Counted from the stretch's first letter, positions 1 to 8,347 are shown. The stretch: 57,438 nt of DNA from Methylobacterium symbioticum (GCF_902141845.1 NZ_CABFPH010000029.1:1-57438); one strand, 5' to 3'. The notes: generated by a model from the sequence alone, not told the origin. Made by a program: numbers and translations.

Positions 1-99
1 TCCGGCGACCCTGATGCGTCTCCAGGCGATCGACCACACCGACCTCGCAGCAGCGTGGCGGATCGCGGAGCCGTGGCTCGCGCGGGCCTGCGCGCGGCC
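1..99. repeat. Terminal 99-bp direct repeat, left copy
   Basis: Bases 1-99 are identical to the last 99 bases of the window (57340-57438). The repeat lies inside one gene, whose start at 14 corresponds to 57353. This is what a circular molecule looks like when written out with a fixed overlap, so the genome is closed and about 57,339 bp of unique sequence. A true packaged terminal repeat is possible but a round assembler-like length inside a coding region argues against it. Confidence 0.95.
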
Positions 100-436
100 G
101 GGCTGCGATCTCTCGGCACCCGAACTGCTCGACCTCTGCGCGACAGGCCGCGCCCTCCTCGTCGGCATCTTCGACGGTCCGGATTTGGTCGCTGCCGGCG
201 TCTCGCAGGTCCGCCAGCACGGCGACGGTTCGCGCACCTGCTGGGTGCTCGCCGTCGGCGGGGCCGGCGCCCGCGCTTGGCGCCACACCCTTCGTCAGAT
301 CGAGGCCGGTGCCGCCGCGCGCGGGGCGCGCAGGGTCGAGTTCGTCGGCCGCCCCGGCTGGCGCCGCCTCCTGCCCGACTATGCGGCCGCGCCCTGCGAG
401 GCCGGCATCCACTTCACCAAGGACCTGCTGAGATGA
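14..436 (+). CDS. GNAT-like phage protein in the tail module
   Basis: 140 aa. The C-terminal half carries a helix followed by GARRVEFVGRPGWRRLLPDY, which resembles the acetyl-CoA-binding part of GNAT acyltransferase-like proteins often found among podovirus tail genes. No substrate can be named. The ATG overlaps the stop of the gene ending at 57353 (TGATG) across the closure point, and its own stop overlaps the ATG at 433, so it is translationally coupled on both sides. It is probably a virion-assembly accessory protein; enzymatic activity is uncertain. Confidence 0.7.
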   Translation: MRLQAIDHTDLAAAWRIAEPWLARACARPGCDLSAPELLDLCATGRALLVGIFDGPDLVAAGVSQVRQHGDGSRTCWVLAVGGAGARAWRHTLRQIEAGAAARGARRVEFVGRPGWRRLLPDYAAAPCEAGIHFTKDLLR

Positions 437-1989
437 GCGGCGGCGCCACCAAGACGCAGACCACCAACTCGACCCAGACCTCGACGCCGTGGGATCCGGC
501 GCAGCCCGCGCTCCAGCAGATCCTCGCTGGTGCCGGCGCGGCCTACACCGCGAACAACCTCGCCCCGGTCTATTCAGGCCAGCGCGTCGCCGGGCTCGGC
601 TCCGACACGCTCGCCGGCCTCGGCCAGATGAAGAGCGGCGCGGCGGCCGGCGCCGGCACGGCCGCATCCGGCAACGATTGGCTGAACGGCCTCCTCCAGA
701 GCGGCGGGGCCACCGCGGCGACGCAGGGCGCGACCGCGGGCCTCGCCGGCATCAACCCGAACGTCGATACGTCGGGCGTCGCGACCTCGGCCGCGCGCCT
801 GTCCGACCCGAACAGCCTCGCGCGCTCGACCGGCTCCGCCCTGGCGGGAGGCGCCTACAACACCGACACGTCCGGCCTCGCCGGTCTCGCGGGCGATCTC
901 GCCTCGGGCGGCACCCAGACCCAGCGCTCGCTCCAGGATGTCGCCGACGGGAAGTATCTCGGCGGGGCGAACCCCTACCTCGACGACATCATCGGCCGCT
1001 CCGCCAACGACGCGGCCTCAAAGGTCTCGCAGCAGTTCGCGGCCTCGGGCCGGTACGGCTCCGGCCGGTTCTCCGGCGCGGTCGCGGACGCCGTCGCGGG
1101 CGTCGGCACGCAGGCGCGCTACACCGATTACGAGAACGAGCGCGGGCGCCAGGCCAGCGCGGCCGCGGCGATCGACGCGGCGCGGAACGCGAATGCCTCG
1201 ACCACGGCCGGCCTCTTCTCGACTCTGTCGGGGATAAACCAGGGCAACGCGGGTCTCGCCACCACGGGCGCGAACCTGTCGCTCACGGCGGATCAGGCCG
1301 GCCTCGCGGGCGAGAGCGCGCTGGCGGCCCTGCGCGGCAACAACACCGATCGTGCGCTCGGGCAGGCCGGCGCGCTGCTCTCGGCGGCGCAGGGCGACCG
1401 CGCTGCCGGCCTTGCTGGAATCGCGGCTCTGCCGACGACACAGGCGGCCCTCCAGCAGCCCGGCCAGACCCTCGCCCAGGTCGGCGCCATCCAGGATGCG
1501 GCGCGGCAGGACGAGATCAACGCCGACATGCAGACGTATGACGAGCGCGCGAACGCGGCCTGGAAGCAACTCGGGAACTATGCCGGCCTCGCCACCGCGA
1601 TCGGCGGCATGGGCGGCACCACCACGGGCACGCAGGTCCAGAAGGTCCCGCAGGCCGGTCTCCTGCAGCAGATCCTCGGCACGGCGCTGGTCGGCTCGAA
1701 CATCGCGAGCCAAGCGGCGGGCTCGGGTGGGTGGGCCGCCCTTCTCTCCGATGAGCGCGCGAAGGAGAACATCGAGGAGGTTGGCGCGCTCCATGATGGC
1801 CAGCCGATCTATCGCTACAATTACAAGGGCGATCCCCGCACGCAGATTGGCCTCATTGCGCAGGAGGTGGCGGGGGTCGATCCGGATGCCGTCGCTGTCA
1901 TGCCCGGTCTCGGCATGCTCGGCGTCGATTACGGCCGCGCGACGGATCGCGCCGCAGGACTGGCTCGCTTCCCGGAGATGACACGATGA
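433..1989 (+). CDS. Virion protein with C-terminal S74-type chaperone domain
   Basis: 518 aa. Most of the chain is Ala/Gly/Thr-rich and low in aromatics, with repeated 'AGLAG' and 'TSG' stretches, as in structural or internal virion proteins. The last 80 residues form a short Peptidase_S74 (intramolecular chaperone) domain. The motif SDERAK at residues 439-444 supplies the Ser439/Lys444 dyad known from endosialidase chaperones, which cleave just before that Ser. The gene lies between the tail-adaptor genes and two large presumed ejection proteins, the position of P22 gene 7. I chose ATG 433 because it overlaps the preceding stop (ATGA); the frame is open further upstream but only as a shadow of the previous gene. 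Confidence 0.8.
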   Translation: MSGGATKTQTTNSTQTSTPWDPAQPALQQILAGAGAAYTANNLAPVYSGQRVAGLGSDTLAGLGQMKSGAAAGAGTAASGNDWLNGLLQSGGATAATQGATAGLAGINPNVDTSGVATSAARLSDPNSLARSTGSALAGGAYNTDTSGLAGLAGDLASGGTQTQRSLQDVADGKYLGGANPYLDDIIGRSANDAASKVSQQFAASGRYGSGRFSGAVADAVAGVGTQARYTDYENERGRQASAAAAIDAARNANASTTAGLFSTLSGINQGNAGLATTGANLSLTADQAGLAGESALAALRGNNTDRALGQAGALLSAAQGDRAAGLAGIAALPTTQAALQQPGQTLAQVGAIQDAARQDEINADMQTYDERANAAWKQLGNYAGLATAIGGMGGTTTGTQVQKVPQAGLLQQILGTALVGSNIASQAAGSGGWAALLSDERAKENIEEVGALHDGQPIYRYNYKGDPRTQIGLIAQEVAGVDPDAVAVMPGLGMLGVDYGRATDRAAGLARFPEMTR

Positions 1990-3623
1990 GCGTCGGTTCC
2001 CCGTTCGGCTTCGGGCCGCTCCCGCAGGTCTCGCCTGAGGATCTCGCCGCCCTGCTGCGTCGGGCGCCACTTGGGCCGGCCCAGTCTTTCACCGGCACGT
2101 CCGGTGCCGGCCCCGCGGTTGCGATGGACGAGGCCCAGACGCAGCAGCTTGAGCGCGGGATGGGCATGGTCCCCGACGTCACGAGCGCGCCAGCGCCTCA
2201 GACCGTACCCATGCCCCCGCGCCGCCCCTTCGGTTTCGGCGCGCTCCCCTTGCCGGGCCAGGGCGACGCGGCCGCCGATGTGCCGGCGACAGGCGCCGTG
2301 CCGGCGGCGGGGCAGATGCCGTCGGCGGCTGCCCCAGCTTCGGCCCCGCAATCCGCCCCGGCCTTGGCCGAGCCCTCGCTCGGCGACCGCATCGGCTCTG
2401 GCCTGGACAAGTTCCAGAAGAACGGCGGCTTCGACATGCTCGGCTCCATCGGCATGGGCCTGCTGTCCTCGCCGACCTGGGGCGGCGGTCTGGCCGCAGG
2501 CATGAAGAACTACCAGGATTCGAGCGACAAGCGGGCGGCTTCGAACCTCGCGCAAGCCGAGTATGGACTGAAGGTCAGGAAGCTTGCTCAGGAGGAGCAG
2601 GGCCAGAACGCAACGGCCGCCTTCATCAAGAGCAAGATCCCGGGCATCCCGGATGCTCAGGCGCTTGCCCTGGCCGGCAACGGTTCGTTCGTGACCGAAC
2701 TCTCGAAGGGCATCTTGCCGCCGCAGGAATTGTATCGGCAGTACACCGATACGGATGGCAACCGCTGGAACCGTAACGAGCGCACCGGGCAGGAGACGAT
2801 CGCGCTGAAGGCGGACGAGGACAAGACGGTCGCTCCGGTTTCGGAGGAGGATCGGGTCCGCCTCGGCTTGCCAGCCGGCTCCTACCAGAAGGATGCGAAC
2901 GGCAAGATCAGCCCCATCAACCCGACCGGGACCACCATCAACATGGGGGGCGAGAAGGCCTACGACGCCGAGGTCGGGAAGACCTATGCGAAACAGTTCA
3001 CGGACATCCAGACGGCCGGCCGGAACGCGACCAACAAGATGAATTCGCTCGCGCTGATCGAGCAGCAGATGACCGCGCCCGGCTTCTACTCCGGCTATGG
3101 CGGCGAGCAGGTGAAGCGCTTCAATCAGCTCCTCGGCGCCATCGGCATCAAGGACGCGAAGACCGCCTCGCCGGCCGAGGTGGTGGACGCCCTCTCAAAC
3201 CAGGTCGTGCTCGACCAGCTCAGCGGCTCGCTCGGGGCCGGCATCTCGGACAGCGACCGGAAATCAATCGCGCTCATCGGTCCAGGGATCGCCAAGACGC
3301 CTGAGGGCAACCGGCAGCTTATCGGCATCTACCGGTCAATCGCGCAGCGTGAGCAGCAGATCGCTCAGATGGCTCGCGATTATGCCAAGGCGAACGGCGG
3401 TCGCATCGACGCCGGGTTCGACGATCAGGTGGCGCGGTTCGCAAACGAGAACCCGCTGTTCCCGGCTGCGCAGGGCGGCGCAACCGCGAAATCCGATGGC
3501 GTGGCGGGGCCGACCGGTGCGGGGAATGTCGCCGCCCCGCGCACCCAGGCCGATTTCGATGCCCTGCCGAAGGGCGCCATGTACATCGACCCGGCCGACG
3601 GCCGCCGCTACCGGAAGAACTGA
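1986..3623 (+). CDS. Presumed internal virion (ejection) protein
   Basis: 545 aa, family not recognised. The N-terminal 120 residues are Pro/Ala-rich and contain the motif PFGFGxLP twice, near residues 6 and 80. Around residues 145-210 is a Gly-rich hydrophobic stretch (LGSIGMGLLSS) followed by a charged helix rich in Ala, Gln and Glu, and the C-terminal half is mostly helical with many Gln. It starts in a 4-bp ATGA overlap with the previous gene and is followed after 3 bp by another large virion gene. Position (tail genes, then this) and composition suggest a P22 gp20-like role, by analogy only. Confidence 0.6.
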   Translation: MSVGSPFGFGPLPQVSPEDLAALLRRAPLGPAQSFTGTSGAGPAVAMDEAQTQQLERGMGMVPDVTSAPAPQTVPMPPRRPFGFGALPLPGQGDAAADVPATGAVPAAGQMPSAAAPASAPQSAPALAEPSLGDRIGSGLDKFQKNGGFDMLGSIGMGLLSSPTWGGGLAAGMKNYQDSSDKRAASNLAQAEYGLKVRKLAQEEQGQNATAAFIKSKIPGIPDAQALALAGNGSFVTELSKGILPPQELYRQYTDTDGNRWNRNERTGQETIALKADEDKTVAPVSEEDRVRLGLPAGSYQKDANGKISPINPTGTTINMGGEKAYDAEVGKTYAKQFTDIQTAGRNATNKMNSLALIEQQMTAPGFYSGYGGEQVKRFNQLLGAIGIKDAKTASPAEVVDALSNQVVLDQLSGSLGAGISDSDRKSIALIGPGIAKTPEGNRQLIGIYRSIAQREQQIAQMARDYAKANGGRIDAGFDDQVARFANENPLFPAAQGGATAKSDGVAGPTGAGNVAAPRTQADFDALPKGAMYIDPADGRRYRKN

Positions 3624-3626
3624 GCC

Positions 3627-6600
3627 ATGGCTGGTCCCCGTTTCAGCGGCACCCTTGTCGAGGACGAGCCGGCAGCCCCGCGCGCCGGCCCGCGCTTCTC
3701 CGGCACGCTCGTCGAGGATGATCTGCCCGCCGCCGGGCTGCCCGGAGACGGCTCGGCCGCGATCGGGCGCGGGATTATCAACGGCATCCCCGTAGCCGGC
3801 CCCTACCTGCTCGGCGGCCTGAACCGGGTTGCCGCGGGTATCCGCTCGCTGAAAAACGACACGAAGTTCTCCGACGAGTTGCGCACCGTCGAGCGCTTCG
3901 GTGAGGCGACCGAGAAGGCCAACCCGATCGCCTCTACGGTGGGCGAGGTCGGCGGCGGCATCGCCGGCACCGTGCCCCTGGTAGCCGCGGCGCCGGTGGC
4001 GTTCGGCGCGGGCGCGGGTAGTCTTGCGGCGCGCTCTCTTGCCTCAGGCCTTTCCGGATCGGCGCTCGGTGGTGCCGATTCGGCGGCTCGGAACGGCGGT
4101 GACGCGAACTCCATCGCCACTGGCGCGGCCATCGGCGGTGTGCTCGGTGGAGCCGGTCCGGGCGTCGGCCGCCTCGTCGGCAAGGGCGTTGCCGCGCTTC
4201 GCGGTGGCGAGCCCGGCGCGCCGCTCGTGCGCGAGGCCCTGGCCGGGCTGAGCGATTCCGAACTCGCCTCGGCCCAGTTCATCCGGGATCAGGCCCGTGC
4301 GCTGCCGGGCGGCGGCGTCGATCTCCCGCTCGACGAAGTCGTGAACGCTGCGACGGGCGGCAAGGGCGCTCGCCTCTCGCAGCTCGCCCGCGTGGCGGCC
4401 AATTCCGGCGGCGAGGGCGGTCAGCGCGCGGCCGAGGTCTATGCCGGCCGGCCGGCCTCGGTCGACAACGTGGCACGCGCCGCCTTCGAGCAGGTCGCGC
4501 CGCAGAACCCGAACCCGTCGCGGATCGGCCCCGCCATCCAGGAAGCCGCTCAGGCCGGTGTAACGCAGACGCCGGAAGGGATCGCGTTGTCCCGGGCGCG
4601 CACCGCGACCGGCCCGCGCATCACGCCGGAGCAGGCCGGGCAGGCCATCCAGACGGATCTCCGCGGCGTCCGCGATCTCCGCGAGGCCGCTCGCTCCTCG
4701 CGCGCCAACGTCGATTATCGGCTTGCCCGTGAGGCCCCGGAGAACGTCGGCATCGAGCGGATGGTGACCGTCGAGCGTCCCGGCGAACCGATCATCACCT
4801 ATCCGGAGGGCCGGCCCCAATTCCTGCCCGATGCTCCGCGTCCGCTGGAGAAGCCGGCCTTCGATCCGATCCAAGGCGACGCCGGCGGCGAGAGCCTCGC
4901 CCGCTTCGTCGCCCGGAACGGCGGCATCGACCTCAGCGGCGATGCGCGCGCGGCCGACCTCCAGCGCTTCAATATCCCCGGGCTGGGCACCGTGGCGCGC
5001 CCCGGCGGCAAGTCCATCGACAATTTCTGGCGCGAGTTCCTCGTCGACCATGGCTATCTGAAGCCCGATGCCGACGGCGGCGCCGCGCGCGACGTCACGA
5101 ACGAGCTGCTGCGCCTGCTCCAGAACGAGCAGCGCGCCGGCCAGGCGGGTGCGCGCTTCCCGATCTATTCCGAGCGCACCGCCGGGCGCACGGCCTCCTC
5201 GCAGGCCGACGAGTTCCAGAACGCCCTCCAGACCTGGAGCGGTCGTTTCGACGAGGACCTGACCCGGGCCGGAATCGACCCGGCCTCGGTGCATCCGGAG
5301 ATCCGGTCGCGCGTCATGGGCGCGCTGATGCGCGGCGAGGAGGGCGACCCCCTGGCCGCCTTCGAGCGCACCGTGGGCGCGATGCGCGAGCCGCCGGCGC
5401 CCTACGTGAAGAGCACGGTGATCGAGGAGCAGATCCCCGACGTGCGGTTCGGGCAGGTAGACCCTCGTCCGGCTCTTGCAGCGATCGACCGGCAGGCGAG
5501 CACGGCGAAGGGCGATGTCGCCTCGACGCTCGGCTCGATCCGCAGGATGCTGTTCCGCGGCGGCGACACGGATATGAGCGTCGAGGGCATGTTGCATGCC
5601 CGTGAGCGCATCGACCGGCACATCGCCGAGGCGGTGGAGATCGGTGACGCCACGAAGGTTCGGGATCTCGAGACCGTGCGCACTGCCCTCGACGGGCAGC
5701 TTAAGCGGGTCCCCGAGGTCGCGGTGGCGGACGCGAATTTCGCCCGTAACTCGGTGCCCCTGGAGCCCTTCGCGGGTAACAATCCACTTGGCCGCATCGT
5801 GCGTCGCGACGAGCTCACCGGCCGCATGGCGATGCCCGCCGAGCAGGTCCCGGGCACCCTGTCGGGCCCGACCGCGCTCCGCGAAGCCCTGGCGAATGGC
5901 GGTCCCGCGACCCGCGAGTCCGTCGAGCGGCATCTCACCACGCAGCTTGTCGAGCGTGCCACCGGGGCCGACGGCAACCTGTCGGCCGACGCGCTGCGCA
6001 TGGCGATGCGGGAGCATGCCGACGTGCTCGACCAGATCCCGGCTGTGCGGGATCGCCTCTCGAACCTGGTGGTCGCCCGCGAGGGGATGAGCCGGGTCGA
6101 GGCCTCGCCGCTCGGGCGGCTTGCCGAGAGCCCGGATGTGTCGAAGGCGATCCGCACCGTCTTCGCCGCGAACCCGGCCCCGGGCAGCCAGGCGGAGGTC
6201 GCGGGCGCGATGGCCGCGCTCGCGAGGAATCGCCCGAGCGCCGCTCGCGATCTCGCGCGGATCTATCTGGAATCCGTCTTCAACGAAGCAACCCAGCAGG
6301 TGAAGGGTATCGCGTCGCAGTATGGTGGCGCCGGTTTCGCCTCCGCGGTGCGCGGCAACCCCCAGCAGCGCCACAACCTTGAGGCGGTGGTGCGCGCCCT
6401 GCCCGACGGCGACACGCTGTGGGGCGGCCTCGACCGGCTCCTGACGACGCTGGAGGCGACCGGCTATCGGCCACAGAAGGGCTCGGACACGGCGTTCAAC
6501 ACGGCGATCCGTGAGCAGCTCAAGAGCGGCACTCCCGTGCGGCAGGCCGTGGCGGATGTCGCTTCCGGCACCGCGGCGGGAGCGAGCGTCGGCGGCGTCA

Positions 6601-6842
6601 CGGGCGCGGCCGGCGGCGCGCTGGTCGGCCTGCGACGTGGGGTCAGCGACGCGCTGGTTCAGGCCCGCGTGATGGGCAACACCGATGCGTTGGCCCGGCT
6701 GATCTTCGATCCGAAGGCTGTGCCGGATCTGCGCGCGCTCGCGCGCTCGCCAGCCGGGAGCCCGAACGCCGAGCTCTTCACCTCGCGGCTGCTATCGCTG
6801 GCGTATCCGGCCACGCCAGCGCGCGAAGGCAGCCGCAATTGA
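3627..6842 (+). CDS. Large presumed internal virion (ejection) protein
   Basis: 1071 aa, family not recognised. The N-terminus repeats GPRFSGTLVEDE at residues 3-14 and 21-32, a short exact-type duplication. Gly/Ala-rich hydrophobic segments at roughly residues 95-180 (IAGTVPLVAAAPVAFGAG and AAIGGVLGGAGPG) and near residue 985 (TAAGASVGGVTGAAGGALVG) look like glycine-zipper membrane helices. The middle is long, helical and charged. This is the size and build of podovirus DNA-ejection proteins that make a channel through the envelope. It is the last gene of the rightward virion operon; a convergent gene overlaps its 3' end. Confidence 0.6.
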   Translation: MAGPRFSGTLVEDEPAAPRAGPRFSGTLVEDDLPAAGLPGDGSAAIGRGIINGIPVAGPYLLGGLNRVAAGIRSLKNDTKFSDELRTVERFGEATEKANPIASTVGEVGGGIAGTVPLVAAAPVAFGAGAGSLAARSLASGLSGSALGGADSAARNGGDANSIATGAAIGGVLGGAGPGVGRLVGKGVAALRGGEPGAPLVREALAGLSDSELASAQFIRDQARALPGGGVDLPLDEVVNAATGGKGARLSQLARVAANSGGEGGQRAAEVYAGRPASVDNVARAAFEQVAPQNPNPSRIGPAIQEAAQAGVTQTPEGIALSRARTATGPRITPEQAGQAIQTDLRGVRDLREAARSSRANVDYRLAREAPENVGIERMVTVERPGEPIITYPEGRPQFLPDAPRPLEKPAFDPIQGDAGGESLARFVARNGGIDLSGDARAADLQRFNIPGLGTVARPGGKSIDNFWREFLVDHGYLKPDADGGAARDVTNELLRLLQNEQRAGQAGARFPIYSERTAGRTASSQADEFQNALQTWSGRFDEDLTRAGIDPASVHPEIRSRVMGALMRGEEGDPLAAFERTVGAMREPPAPYVKSTVIEEQIPDVRFGQVDPRPALAAIDRQASTAKGDVASTLGSIRRMLFRGGDTDMSVEGMLHARERIDRHIAEAVEIGDATKVRDLETVRTALDGQLKRVPEVAVADANFARNSVPLEPFAGNNPLGRIVRRDELTGRMAMPAEQVPGTLSGPTALREALANGGPATRESVERHLTTQLVERATGADGNLSADALRMAMREHADVLDQIPAVRDRLSNLVVAREGMSRVEASPLGRLAESPDVSKAIRTVFAANPAPGSQAEVAGAMAALARNRPSAARDLARIYLESVFNEATQQVKGIASQYGGAGFASAVRGNPQQRHNLEAVVRALPDGDTLWGGLDRLLTTLEATGYRPQKGSDTAFNTAIREQLKSGTPVRQAVADVASGTAAGASVGGVTGAAGGALVGLRRGVSDALVQARVMGNTDALARLIFDPKAVPDLRALARSPAGSPNAELFTSRLLSLAYPATPAREGSRN

Positions 6843-7031
6843 ACCGCGATAGACAAACACCGCGAGCGGGATCCACAAGCCCACCATCACACCGAGCACA
6901 AACTGGGGGCTGAGTGTGGCACTCAGCCAGCCGATTATGGGCGGGACCACCCGGTGCAGCACCCAGCCCAATCCCGCCATGGCGAGGGTGAAGAGGACCC
7001 AGCATAGGAAGCGCTCGAAGCGGGTTGGCAT
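6792..7031 (-). CDS. Small two-helix membrane protein
   Basis: 79 aa with two hydrophobic segments (about residues 8-40 and 45-62) between a basic N-terminus and a very basic C-terminus (RWRGRIRQR). It is convergent with the large virion gene and overlaps its last 51 bp. Its leftward orientation between two rightward modules marks it as an accessory (moron-type) gene, perhaps expressed from the prophage. Function unknown. Confidence 0.55.
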   Translation of the reverse strand: MPTRFERFLCWVLFTLAMAGLGWVLHRVVPPIIGWLSATLSPQFVLGVMVGLWIPLAVFVYRGSIAAAFARWRGRIRQR

Positions 7032-7070
7032 GGCGGCAACGTAGCACGACCACCGCCATGCGCCATCGGC

Positions 7071-7319
7071 CTACCAGCGTGGGTTGCGCGTGCCGGTCTG
7101 GCCGGAATACGGGTTGTAGTTCCCGCGCGTGCCGTAATTATCGTACTGAGTATTGTTCGGATTGGTCGAATAGTGCGGTTGAACGTAGGTGCCGTGGCTG
7201 TTCGTATAGCCGGAGTTGTAGTGACTGCTTGAGTTCGAACCGTACCCGTAGCCACCGTACTGCGCTGAAGCACCAGCGACCGATCCGAGCAGCAGCGCGA
7301 TTGATAAAGCCGTCCGCAT
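7071..7319 (-). CDS. Secreted Gly/Tyr/Asn-rich small protein
   Basis: 82 aa. Residues 1-20 (MRTALSIALLLGSVAGASAQ) are a textbook Sec signal peptide with an ASA-Q cleavage site. The mature part is almost entirely Gly, Tyr, Ser, Asn, Thr and Gln. The start at 7319 has a strong upstream GGGGGA; a longer frame to 7406 lacks a ribosome site. The mature region is less GC-rich than its neighbours, partly because of its Asn/Tyr codons. Likely a lysogenic-conversion gene acting in the periplasm or outside the cell. Function unknown. Confidence 0.6.
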   Translation of the reverse strand: MRTALSIALLLGSVAGASAQYGGYGYGSNSSSHYNSGYTNSHGTYVQPHYSTNPNNTQYDNYGTRGNYNPYSGQTGTRNPRW

Positions 7320-7334
7320 GACGTTCCCCCTGCG

Positions 7335-7365
7335 CTTGAATGCGCGGCAAGGACAGTCATTCAAG
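7335..7365. promoter_or_regulatory. Inverted repeat upstream of the secreted-protein gene
   Basis: CTTGAATG (7335-7342) and CATTCAAG (7358-7365) are a perfect 8-bp inverted repeat with a 15-nt spacer, 16 bp upstream of the leftward start at 7319. It may be an operator or a leader hairpin in the mRNA. No clear -10/-35 pair is visible beside it. Confidence 0.4.
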
Positions 7366-7482
7366 CCCACGGTTGAGTCGAGGCGGCAATCTCGCTGATC
7401 GCGCAATAACCTTAAGTGTTGCGATCTCGCCTCACCGTGCCGTTACGACGTGCCCTTCTCGACTCGCCGCCCGGCGGGGCGG

Positions 7483-7899
7483 TCACGCCTCCGCGGACGC
7501 GCGCAACCGCTCCTTCGCTGCCGCCGCCAGGAAGCCAGACCGGGTCTCGCCAGCGGCGCGCGCCGCGCGATCAATACGCTTGAGGATGCCCTCCTCCAGG
7601 GTGATGTTGACCCGGACCGACTTGCCGGGAAGGTCGACCTCGAGGAGCCAGAGCATCGCGCCGGGTCGGGCGACCTCCTCGCGGAACTCGGGATCCTCAT
7701 GCAGGCGCCCGGGCGTGCGAACCGCGGGGATGGGCTCGCCGTCCTCGACCATGCCGCTGACGTGGAAGGCCAGCATCTCGGCGGCCTTCGGGATCAAGGC
7801 GTCGAGGCTGTCGGCCACCGTCGTCGCGCCTGGAAAATCGGGGAAGGACGCGCCGAACGCGCCGTTCTCCTCATGGATCAGCATGACCACCTGCGCCAT
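7483..7899 (-). CDS. hicB: HicB-family antitoxin
   Basis: 138 aa. The N-terminal half has the HicB partial-RNaseH-like pattern (FGASFPDFPGATTVADSLDALIPKAAEML). The C-terminal 45 residues form a ribbon-helix-helix DNA-binding domain (KSVRVNITLEEGILKRIDRAARAAG, given here in part). HicB neutralises HicA and represses the operon. A perfect AAGGAGG precedes the ATG. It lies 41 bp downstream of the HicA-like gene on the same strand, the usual hicA-hicB order. Confidence 0.88.
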   Translation of the reverse strand: MAQVVMLIHEENGAFGASFPDFPGATTVADSLDALIPKAAEMLAFHVSGMVEDGEPIPAVRTPGRLHEDPEFREEVARPGAMLWLLEVDLPGKSVRVNITLEEGILKRIDRAARAAGETRSGFLAAAAKERLRASAEA

Positions 7900-7940
7900 C
7901 GGGCCCTCCTTGGCTTGCGCGTTCGGCGATCCGGCGGGGC

Positions 7941-8150
7941 TCACCAAGCCCAGCCGGCCTGCCGGTAGATGCTCCGGAGCGTCCCGGTCGGGATCTCGCG
8001 GGCGCCCGTGTCGATCGTGACGCGTCCCGGCTTCGTCGGGTGCCGGTACTGGACGTGATCGCCGGGGCCCTTTCGAGCGACCGTCCAACCATCGGCCGCG
8101 AGTGCCTTGAGGACATCGCGGGTCCGAGTGCTGTGGTCGATCCGAGACAT
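7941..8150 (-). CDS. hicA: HicA-family mRNA interferase toxin
   Basis: 69 aa, the usual size. It contains the family signature of a Gly-rich turn, a His and an RHP sequence (KGPGDHVQYRHP, residues 27-38) with the likely catalytic His at residue 32, and ends with the characteristic LRSIYRQAG. HicA is a dsRBD-fold ribonuclease that cleaves mRNA when free of HicB. First gene of the leftward hicAB operon; its promoter and two operators lie just upstream (8166-8223). Confidence 0.88.
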   Translation of the reverse strand: MSRIDHSTRTRDVLKALAADGWTVARKGPGDHVQYRHPTKPGRVTIDTGAREIPTGTLRSIYRQAGWAW

Positions 8151-8165
8151 GGGCCACTCCGTTGA

Positions 8166-8223
8166 TGTGTATTGATACACACGACTGAGGGCTTCGTCAA
8201 GCTCAAATGTGTATCGATACACA
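8166..8223 (-). promoter_or_regulatory. hicAB promoter with two palindromic operators
   Basis: Two near-identical palindromes, TGTGTATTGATACACA (8166-8181) and TGTGTATCGATACACA (8208-8223), have centres 42 bp apart, four helical turns. Read leftward, a sigma70-type promoter sits between and within them: -35 TTGACG (8200-8195), a 17-bp spacer, and -10 TATCAA (8177-8172). The proximal operator covers the -10 and the distal one lies just upstream of the -35. The HicB ribbon-helix-helix domain is the natural ligand. Confidence 0.8.
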
Positions 8224-8238
8224 CCGGTGGCGGCACCC

Positions 8239-8288
8239 TTGACCCGACGGGCGAAACCGTCGAAACCACCACCGTCCCGAGGCGTGCG
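8239..8288 (+). promoter_or_regulatory. Conserved two-part late-type element, copy A
   Basis: TTGACCCGACGGGCGAAACC (8239-8258) is followed, 33 bp from its first base, by CCGTCCCGAGGCGTGCG (8272-8288). The same two blocks at the same spacing occur at 41751 and 52281. TTGACC would serve as a -35, but no standard -10 lies 17 bp on. This copy precedes the host-recognition/lysis module. Confidence 0.65.
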
Positions 8289-8301
8289 CGCCGGGATCAG
8301 C

Positions 8302-8332
8302 AAGGCCGTCCTCCGGGGCGGCCTTTCGCGTT
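8302..8332 (+). terminator. Terminator-like hairpin between element A and the next gene
   Basis: AAGGCCG (8302-8308) pairs with CGGCCTT (8319-8325) across a 10-nt loop, followed by TCGCGTTT. It lies downstream of the conserved element and 15 bp before the next coding start, the arrangement of an attenuator or antitermination-controlled leader. Confidence 0.5.
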
Positions 8333-8347
8333 TCAGGATCCCCGCAC

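Noticed and set aside
4044..6374. 776-codon leftward open frame
   Set aside because: It is antisense to the 1071-aa virion gene, with His/Arg-rich composition typical of GC-rich shadow frames.
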